NCBI GenBank assembly: GCA_030526455.1
Contig: JAUNCU010000101.1
Coordinates: forward strand, 1-10,384
Reading direction: 5' to 3'
DNA length: 10,384 nucleotides
Source: Bacteroidales bacterium
Lineage (GTDB): Bacteria > Bacteroidota > Bacteroidia > Bacteroidales > Muribaculaceae
A program made the position numbers and the translations under genes. The first letter of the stretch is position 1; the number at the start of each line of letters is the position of its first letter. The notes beneath the pieces were generated by a model that made no database searches, was not told where the DNA came from, and saw only the letters and a list, made by a program, of their open reading frames with translations. Below are positions 5,463-10,384 of the stretch, in pieces.

Positions 5463-6530
5463 ATGAAGAAGATACTGTTCTTTAGTGTGGTATTGCTCGC
5501 GATGCTTTGTGGCTGCTCTACCAGCCCTGAGCAACTCTACGACGCCCAAAAGTCGGGCGTGGTGATGGTGATCAACAAGTATTACTACGAGATGAAACTC
5601 CCTTCGGGCTACACGCTCTATTTCACCGGACTCGACGAGGATGGCGATATCGAGGGCTTTACCGAAGATGTGGCCGATGTGAAGCAGAATCCTGCCGTGA
5701 GTTTCGGTACGGCCTTCTTTATCGACGAGAAGGGCGGCTTGCTCACCAATCGCCACGTGGCGTCGCCACCTATCGACAAGGATTTGGTGAAGCAGAATTT
5801 CGCCAAAATCATGAACACGCTGCAGCAGAATGCCCGCGACTATATGGAGCAACTGCGCGAGGCTTATGCCGAGGCCGAAAACGAGGCGAGCGCCATCGTG
5901 GGCTACGACGAATGGGGCGACCTGGTGACTACCGACGAATACCGCCTGCGCCAACTCGCCGAGGCGGCCGAACGAATGGAGCAGGAATATGAGCAGGCAC
6001 AAGAGGCGGTGGAGATGCTGGAGCAAATCAAGGACCCTCGCGGCATCATCATTGAGCCAGTGTGCGAACTGGGCCTTGCCTTGGAAGGATCCAGCCCTAA
6101 GGACGAACACGATTTCCTGAAGAAATGTCCCTGCCGCGTGGTGCGTACGGCGGGCGCCGAAGAGGTGGATTTGGCGTTGCTCAAACTCACCAGGGGCACC
6201 ACTCCTGAGGGCGCCTATATCTTCGACCCCTTTGAGGCCGACGACAATCTCGACATCGGCGACGCCGTGTACATGATTGGCTACAACGCCGGCGTGGAAC
6301 TGAGTTACACCAAGAAGGGCATCCTTTCGCAACTCACCAAGGGCGCCGTCACCCAGCAGCCCGACGGCGAACGCGTGCTCTACGACATTGCCACCGTGCA
6401 AGGCTCGAGCGGCAGCCCCGTGCTCAACGAAAGGGGCCAACTGGTGGCTGTGAACTTCGCCAAGTATGCCCGCAGCGATAATTTCAACCTGGGTGTGCCC
6501 CTGCGAGCCATCAGAAATTTCCTGAAATAG
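5463..6530 (+). CDS. Predicted lipoprotein, trypsin-like serine protease with a helical insert
   Basis: The start at 5463 (MKKILFFSVVLLAMLCGCS) gives a proper lipoprotein signal. In-frame ATGs at 5448 and 5457 would add only MWKMT and lie very near the promoter. The product is 355 residues, with a likely lipidated Cys at residue 18 (LCGC). The fold is trypsin/HtrA-like: His98 in LLTNRHVAS, Asp236 in VDLALLKL and Ser316 in QGSSGSPVL, with GTAFFID before the His. The spacing is unusual: 138 residues separate His from Asp, against about 30 in the HtrA next door. The extra segment (about 106-191) is charged and helical, rich in Glu, Gln and Ala, probably two coiled-coil helices. There is no PDZ domain. 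I expect a membrane-anchored envelope protease; substrate and partners are unknown. It is divergent from htrA, and rnpB begins about 50 bases after it. No named family fits. Confidence 0.85.
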   Translation: MKKILFFSVVLLAMLCGCSTSPEQLYDAQKSGVVMVINKYYYEMKLPSGYTLYFTGLDEDGDIEGFTEDVADVKQNPAVSFGTAFFIDEKGGLLTNRHVASPPIDKDLVKQNFAKIMNTLQQNARDYMEQLREAYAEAENEASAIVGYDEWGDLVTTDEYRLRQLAEAAERMEQEYEQAQEAVEMLEQIKDPRGIIIEPVCELGLALEGSSPKDEHDFLKKCPCRVVRTAGAEEVDLALLKLTRGTTPEGAYIFDPFEADDNLDIGDAVYMIGYNAGVELSYTKKGILSQLTKGAVTQQPDGERVLYDIATVQGSSGSPVLNERGQLVAVNFAKYARSDNFNLGVPLRAIRNFLK

Positions 6531-6549
6531 AAAAAAAGCATTAACTTTG
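6518..6549 (+). promoter_or_regulatory. Promoter of rnpB
   Basis: TTTC (6518-6521), 20 bases, then TAACTTTG (6542-6549), an exact -7 box continuing as TAACTTTGCAC, the same 11 bases as the rpoD promoter. The -33 element lies in the last codons of the upstream protease gene. Transcription should begin near 6555, so the primary transcript probably has a leader of about 28 bases before the P1 helix of RNase P RNA. Confidence 0.75.
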
Positions 6550-6582
6550 CACCCGTACAACGACATTAAGAAACGAAGAAAA

Positions 6583-6965
6583 ACAGTACGGTGGTCTGTC
6601 GCTCGTGTTTCCTTGCCTCGGCGGGGAATATCGAGAGGAAAGTCCGGGCAACACAGAGCATCACACTTCTTAACGGGAAGCTGGGGGTGACTTTAGGGTT
6701 CAAGGTGACAGAGAATAACCGCCATCATGCCACGCGTGGCGCGATGGTAAGGGTGAAAAGGTGGGGTAAGAGCCCACCGGGCACCGTGGCGACATGGTGT
6801 GCCGCACTACCTGTGAGTTGCAAGGTCAAGTATATCGGCATTTAAGGGTTGCTCGCCCATTGTCGAGGGGTAGACTGCTATATCGGCATGGCAACATGTC
6901 GGACAGATAAATGACAGACGGTGGCCTCCGCGGCCGCTACATAACCCGGCTTATAGCCGCACTGT
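6583..6965 (+). ncRNA. rnpB: RNase P RNA, bacterial type A
   Basis: This is the catalytic RNA that trims the 5' leader from pre-tRNAs. The conserved blocks occur in order: gaggaaagtccgggc (6635-6649, P4 5' side), acagagaataaccgcc (6708-6723), ggtaagagcccaccgg (6765-6780), gacagataaatgacagac (6902-6919) and acataacccggcttatag (6939-6956, P4 3' side). They match the E. coli RNA closely. The ends are set by helix P1, where acagtacggt (6583-6592) pairs with gccgcactgt (6956-6965) with one mismatch and one G-U pair. The resulting length of about 383 nt is normal. The exact 5' end is uncertain because the promoter lies about 30 bases upstream. Confidence 0.96.
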
Positions 6966-6980
6966 TTTTTTTCTTTTTTT
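6956..6980 (+). terminator. Terminator of rnpB
   Basis: The 3' strand of helix P1 runs straight into a long T tract (tttttttt, c, ttttttt, from 6965). P1 plus the T tract should act as the intrinsic terminator. Confidence 0.7.
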
Positions 6981-6995
6981 ATTTTGATTCTCCAC

Positions 6996-7033
6996 AATGC
7001 GTTGTTGCCGCCACCCGCGCGCGACGGCGCATT
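6996..7033 (+). other. Imperfect hairpin before the yihY-like gene
   Basis: aatgc (6996-7000) pairs with gcatt (7029-7033) and gccg (7007-7010) with cggc (7025-7028), with a 6-base bulge. It lies 24 bases before the ATG at 7058. It may be a leader structure. No TAnnTTTG promoter is visible between rnpB and the gene, so how this gene is transcribed is unclear. Confidence 0.3.
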
Positions 7034-7057
7034 ATCCAACCATAAAACCGCCACCTC

Positions 7058-8377
7058 ATGAGTGAAACCAAAGCATCGTTTTTCCAGTCGAAGAAAGCAT
7101 TCATTGCAAAGGCTTACCGCTTCTGCACCCACGGTGTGTGGGATGTGGAGGAGGGCGGACGCCTGTCCGACATCGTGAAGGCGGCCAACCTGGCGGTGAA
7201 GTGCTTCACCAACCAGGAGGTGCAGGAACGCGCCTGTTCGCTCACTTACCGCACCGTGCTCGCAGCCGTGCCAGCCTTGGCGATGCTCTTCGCCATAGCC
7301 CGCGGCTTCGGTTTCCAGAATCTGGTGCACGGCCAACTCATGGAATATTTCCCCTCCCAACGCCAGGCGCTGGAGTCGGCAGTCGGCTTCGTGGACAGTT
7401 ATCTGGCTCACGCCAGCGAAGGTGCTTTCGTGGGCATCGGTCTGGTGATGCTGCTCTACACCCTGGTGATGCTCATCAGCAGCGTGGAGCGTGCCTTTAA
7501 TAAGGTGTGGGGAATAGAAAACGGTCGCCCGATGTATCGCAAAGTGACCGACTACACCGCGCTTTTCCTCTTCATTCCGGTGCTCATCGTGTGCTCCACG
7601 GGTTTGAGCATCCTCATGTCGGGCATGGTGCAAGATGCCTTGCCGGTGATGTTCTCGCCCTTGCTCTCGCTGCTGCTCGACGTGGTGCCCGTAGTGCTCA
7701 TGTGGCTCGTGTTCACCCTCGCTTTCTGGCTCTTGCCCCACACCAAGGTGAAATTTCGCTACGCGCTGATTTCAGGCATCGTGTTCGGCACGCTTTTCTT
7801 CCTGGTGCAATGGGTGTTTGTGGAGGGGCAGATGCTGGTGTCGGGTTACAACGCCATCTACGGCAGTTTCGCCTTCCTTCCGCTGCTGCTCTTCTGGATG
7901 CAGATTTCGTGGATGCTCGTGCTCATGGGCGCAGTGATGACTTATTCGCTGCAGAACATCTACGGCTTCAACTACACCCACCACGACGATGTGGAGACCA
8001 TCTCCTCGGCCTATCTCGACGAGGTGAGCATCATGGCGCTCGCCGTCATAGCCAAGCGATTTGAGCAAGCCGAGCCTCCGCTGGAGAAGGCAGATCTGGC
8101 GGGCGACACCTATCGCATTCCCATCGTGCTGGTGAACCGCATCATCGACCGCCTGCTCAAGGCCGAACTCATCTCGGAGGTGAAAACTGCCAAGGGCACC
8201 GAGGCCTATCAGCCCGCCTTCGCCACCGAGCAGATGACGCTCAAGGAGGTGCGCCACCGCCTCAGCACGCTGGGCAGCAACCGCTTCCTCACCGTGGCCG
8301 ACCAGCAATTCGCCCGCTCTTATTCCATCATGGCGCAGGCCGACGATGGCATAGCGGTGAGCCAGTTGCTCAAATAA
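7058..8377 (+). CDS. yihY: YihY/BrkB family inner membrane protein
   Basis: This 439-residue protein has about six membrane segments, near residues 63-82, 122-140, 166-190, 198-226, 233-256 and 268-298. The family signature is clear: QERACSLTYRTVLAAVPALA (57-76) in the first segment and YNAIYGSFAFLPLLLFWMQI (264-283) in the last. A soluble C-terminal part of about 140 residues follows, including a helical stretch (IVLVNRIIDRLLKAELI, 356-372) that looks like a winged-helix fold. The family was once called ribonuclease BN, but that activity belongs to another protein; the true function is not settled and transport or envelope roles have been suggested. The N-terminal 50 residues should be cytoplasmic. 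ridA follows 34 bases after the stop with no terminator between, so they are probably co-transcribed. The gene symbol marks the family only. Confidence 0.92.
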   Translation: MSETKASFFQSKKAFIAKAYRFCTHGVWDVEEGGRLSDIVKAANLAVKCFTNQEVQERACSLTYRTVLAAVPALAMLFAIARGFGFQNLVHGQLMEYFPSQRQALESAVGFVDSYLAHASEGAFVGIGLVMLLYTLVMLISSVERAFNKVWGIENGRPMYRKVTDYTALFLFIPVLIVCSTGLSILMSGMVQDALPVMFSPLLSLLLDVVPVVLMWLVFTLAFWLLPHTKVKFRYALISGIVFGTLFFLVQWVFVEGQMLVSGYNAIYGSFAFLPLLLFWMQISWMLVLMGAVMTYSLQNIYGFNYTHHDDVETISSAYLDEVSIMALAVIAKRFEQAEPPLEKADLAGDTYRIPIVLVNRIIDRLLKAELISEVKTAKGTEAYQPAFATEQMTLKEVRHRLSTLGSNRFLTVADQQFARSYSIMAQADDGIAVSQLLK

Positions 8378-8411
8378 TCACAATTGAAACTTAAAAAATC
8401 ATCCTTTAGAT

Positions 8412-8789
8412 ATGAAACAGAGAATTTCGGCAAAGAACGCCCCCAAGGAAATAGGCGCCTATAGCAACGCCATAAAGGTGGGCAACATGGTATTCGTTTC
8501 GGGTCAATTGCCAGTGAACCCAGAGACCGGCGAAATCCCCGAAGGCATCCAGGCGCAGACTATGCAGGTGATTGAAAACGTGCGCAACATCCTCGCCGAT
8601 GCCGGTGCCACGCTCGACAATGTGGTGAAAACCACCGTGATTCTGTCGGAAATGTACCTGTTCAGCGAAATGAACGAAATCTATGCCCGCGAATTCAAGG
8701 AGCCATATCCGGCACGCACCAGTATGGCGGTGAAAGAGATTCCGCAAAACACACTCATCCAATTCGACGTAATCGCTGTGCTCGACTAA
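8412..8789 (+). CDS. ridA: RidA family enamine/imine deaminase
   Basis: RidA hydrolyses reactive enamine and imine intermediates, such as 2-aminoacrylate made by PLP enzymes like threonine/serine dehydratase, releasing ammonia and a keto acid. It works in the cytosol, typically as a trimer. At 125 residues it has normal family length. Key features are Tyr17 in IGAYSNAI, the VFVSGQLPVNP stretch (27-37), KTTVILSEM (73-81) and the active-site Arg102 in PARTSMAVKEIP. Near the C-terminus IQFDVIAV has Asp119 where E. coli RidA has Glu (IEIEAIAV). That is a conservative change, and I cannot say whether activity differs. It sits 34 bases after the YihY-like gene, probably as the second gene of the same operon, and ends 38 bases before the convergent folC stop. 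Confidence 0.93.
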   Translation: MKQRISAKNAPKEIGAYSNAIKVGNMVFVSGQLPVNPETGEIPEGIQAQTMQVIENVRNILADAGATLDNVVKTTVILSEMYLFSEMNEIYAREFKEPYPARTSMAVKEIPQNTLIQFDVIAVLD

Positions 8790-8830
8790 GCCAAGCGCTT
8801 GAGTCGGCGTTCTAGCCCCGCTGAGGCTTA
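8787..8830. terminator. Inverted repeat spanning the stops of ridA and folC
   Basis: taagcc (8787-8792) pairs with ggctta (8825-8830), and inside it agcg (8794-8797) pairs with cgct (8819-8822). The outer arms carry the TAA stop codons of the two convergent genes. It could terminate both transcripts, but there is no T tract on either side, so it is a weak candidate. Confidence 0.4.
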
Positions 8831-10102
8831 TTTCAGCGCTTCAGCCAGCAAATACATGCTGCCGCCTATGTAGATGAGGTCGGCATCGCTTGCTGCGCCC
8901 ATTGCTGCCGCTTTTGCCGTGGCAAGGGTGGGGTAGGCCTCGCCTTGCAGACCGTGGGCGGCGGCCTTGGCTTGCAGTTCGGTGGCGGTCATCGCCCTTG
9001 GCGTAGTGGCCTGGGTGAAATAATAGGTGGCATCTTTGGGCAGCATCGCCAGCACGTGGTCCACATCCTTGTCGGCCATGAATCCCATCACCATGTGCAG
9101 GCGCTCGTAGCGCTCCTGCTTCAGTTGCTCGGTGATTTGGGCAAATGCGCCCACATTGTGTCCCGAGTCAACCACGATGCGTGGCTGTTCGCCTATGGTT
9201 TGCCAGCGGCCTATCAGCCCGGTGTTCTCAATGATTCGTGCAAATCCCGCCTTCACGCTGTCGCTCGAGATGGCAGTGCCCTGCTGCTTCAGTGCCTCGA
9301 TGGCGGCGAGCACGGTGTTGCTGTTCTTGATTTGATAGGCGCCGCCCAGCGCATTCACGAGCGTGCCGTAGGCCTCAGTCTCTATCAGGCACTGGCCGCC
9401 TTCGCTCCTGCCGCTCGTCACGATGGGCGCATCCTGTGCGAAGATGATGGGCGCATTCGCCTCTTGTGCCTTCTGGCGGAAAGTGTCGCGTACGCCACCC
9501 TCGGCCTCGCCAATCACCACCGGAATTCCTTCCTTGATGATGCCCGCCTTTTCGGCCGCAATCTCCTCGGGCGTGTTGCCCAAAAACTGCGTGTGGTCGG
9601 GCGAAATGTTGGTAATCACGCTCAGGATGGGCGTGATGATGTTGGTGCTGTCGAGGCGTCCGCCCAGGCCCACTTCAATCACCGCAAAATCCACCTCCTG
9701 CTGCTTGAAATACTCCAGCGCCATGGTGGAGGTGAGTTCGAAGAATGTGGGGTGTCCCTCGTAGCCGCTCTGCAGATGGCGCGCCGTGAAATCCACCACC
9801 GCCTCTTCGCTGATCATTTCGCCATTCACACGTATGCGCTCGCGGAAGTCCACGATGTGGGGCGAGGTGTAGAGTCCCACCTTGTAGCCTTGCTCCTGAA
9901 GAATGCTGGCGATGAGGTGGCTCGTAGAGCCCTTGCCGTTGGTGCCCGCCACGTGTATGCAGCGATAGGCGCGATGCGGGCAGCCCGCCATGCGGTCGAG
10001 GTCGAGGCTCGTCTGCAGCCCGGGTTTGTATCCCGCGCCGCCCTGGCGTTCGAATGCGGGCAGTTGGTTGAAGAGGTAGTTGATGGTTTCGTTGTAATTC
10101 AT
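8828..10102 (-). CDS. folC: Folylpolyglutamate synthase / dihydrofolate synthase
   Basis: FolC is a cytosolic Mur-ligase-type enzyme. It adds glutamate, using ATP, to dihydropteroate (making dihydrofolate) and to reduced folates (making polyglutamates). The chosen start MNYNETINYLFNQLPAF gives 424 residues, normal for the family. Motifs in order are the ATP P-loop HVAGTNGKGST (50-60), LYTSPH (77-82), the FFELTSTMALEYF helix (120-132), EVGLGGRLDSTN (143-154), SPDHTQFLG (167-175), AAEKAGIIK (182-190), GRW (298-300), DSGHN (312-316, the usual DGAHN site) and GFMADKD (340-346). The frame is open for 36 more residues upstream, but they do not resemble the family and would overlap the preceding transporter gene by over 90 bases. 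Its ATG lies 14 bases after that gene's stop, so the two are probably one operon. It may act in both steps; the sequence alone does not show whether the synthase activity is retained. Confidence 0.95.
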   Translation of the reverse strand: MNYNETINYLFNQLPAFERQGGAGYKPGLQTSLDLDRMAGCPHRAYRCIHVAGTNGKGSTSHLIASILQEQGYKVGLYTSPHIVDFRERIRVNGEMISEEAVVDFTARHLQSGYEGHPTFFELTSTMALEYFKQQEVDFAVIEVGLGGRLDSTNIITPILSVITNISPDHTQFLGNTPEEIAAEKAGIIKEGIPVVIGEAEGGVRDTFRQKAQEANAPIIFAQDAPIVTSGRSEGGQCLIETEAYGTLVNALGGAYQIKNSNTVLAAIEALKQQGTAISSDSVKAGFARIIENTGLIGRWQTIGEQPRIVVDSGHNVGAFAQITEQLKQERYERLHMVMGFMADKDVDHVLAMLPKDATYYFTQATTPRAMTATELQAKAAAHGLQGEAYPTLATAKAAAMGAASDADLIYIGGSMYLLAEALK

Positions 10103-10116
10103 TTTGCTGGAGTGCT

Positions 10117-10384
10117 TTAGAAGATAAAATAGCCCACAATTCCGGCCACGATAATCACCAGAATCGGGTGGATTTTTGTGAAATAGACCGTGCCGAGCGA
10201 AGCGGCGCAAATGGCGATGCTTTTTGCCACCTCGATCGAGGTGGATCCGAAGTTGTCTTCGTTCATCAGCAGCAGTGCCGCCGAGGCAATCAGGCCCACC
10301 ACCACGGGTCGCAGTCCCATGAAGGCACCCTTGATGATGGCGCTCTCCTGGTGGCGCGCTATGAAATGGCTGGCATAGAGCACC
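10117..10384 (-). CDS. Chromate transporter (ChrA/CHR family), C-terminal part
   Basis: Only the last 89 codons lie in the window; the frame stays open to the edge and the true start is outside. The fragment has GAFMGLRPVVVGLIASAALLL, a CHR-family motif, then a middle membrane segment (about VAKSIAICAASLGTVYF) and the end TKIHPILVIIVAGIVGYFIF, which also fits CHR proteins. The family is linked to chromate efflux, although many members are untested and the natural substrate may be another anion. In many bacteria two short chr genes sit in tandem, so a partner may lie upstream. folC follows 14 bases after its stop. Confidence 0.72.
   Translation of the reverse strand, partial: VLYASHFIARHQESAIIKGAFMGLRPVVVGLIASAALLLMNEDNFGSTSIEVAKSIAICAASLGTVYFTKIHPILVIIVAGIVGYFIF

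Noticed and set aside
5445..6566. 373-codon open frame on the minus strand opposite the lipoprotein protease
   Set aside because: Low-complexity His/Leu-rich translation with no motif; the plus strand has promoter, lipobox and catalytic triad.
6591..6845. 84-codon open frame on the plus strand
   Set aside because: It lies wholly inside the RNase P RNA.
6878..7741. 287-codon open frame on the minus strand over the end of rnpB and the YihY-like gene
   Set aside because: It overlaps the RNase P RNA and mirrors a membrane protein gene; the product is His/Glu-rich low complexity.
7058..8377. Ribonuclease BN
   Set aside because: An old name for this membrane family; tRNA processing by RNase BN is done by a different protein (RNase Z type), so I do not assign nuclease activity.
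8945..10120. 391-codon open frame on the plus strand opposite folC
   Set aside because: folC motifs on the minus strand are unmistakable; the opposite frame is a composition artefact.
10103..10210. Longer folC start adding 36 residues
   Set aside because: The added residues do not resemble the family and would overlap the transporter gene; the ATG at 10102 gives a normal FolC N-terminus.

Overview
This is an ordinary-looking chromosomal segment of a Bacteroidales bacterium, probably Prevotellaceae or Muribaculaceae; I cannot fix the genus. Three things support this: two primary-type sigma factors starting MRQLKI, typical of Bacteroidetes RpoD; several promoters of the Bacteroidetes form TAnnTTTG with no Shine-Dalgarno sequences in front of genes; and the gene families present. 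There are no phage, plasmid, transposase or CRISPR signs.

Left part (1-3458), minus strand. Positions 1-282 are noncoding and rich in inverted repeats. Then come the main sigma factor gene rpoD (374-1231), an unrecognised small secreted protein (1308-2069) and a second, closely similar rpoD-type sigma gene (2197-3054). Hairpin terminators lie after rpoD (283-322) and after the second sigma gene (2135-2181).

Middle (3379-6530). An HtrA/Deg-type periplasmic serine protease with two PDZ domains is on the minus strand, with a strong terminator at 3379-3420. Across a noncoding gap of about 470 bp with imperfect tandem repeats, a predicted lipoprotein trypsin-like protease runs the other way. It carries a long helical insertion between its catalytic His and Asp. 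Both protease genes have recognisable TAnnTTTG promoters in the gap.

Right part (6542-10384). The RNase P RNA gene rnpB (about 6583-6965) has its own promoter, whose -33 region falls in the end of the lipoprotein protease gene. It is followed on the plus strand by a YihY/BrkB-family membrane protein and a RidA-family deaminase, probably one operon. Converging on these from the right is a minus-strand pair: the end of a chromate-transporter-like gene, cut by the window edge, and folC (folate polyglutamylation).

The window combines transcription initiation (two sigma factors), envelope protein quality control (HtrA and the lipoprotein protease) and housekeeping (RNase P, RidA, FolC). The parts most worth a second look are the duplicated sigma factor with its intervening secreted protein, and the lipoprotein protease with its helical insert. 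I see no convincing wholly new multi-gene system.
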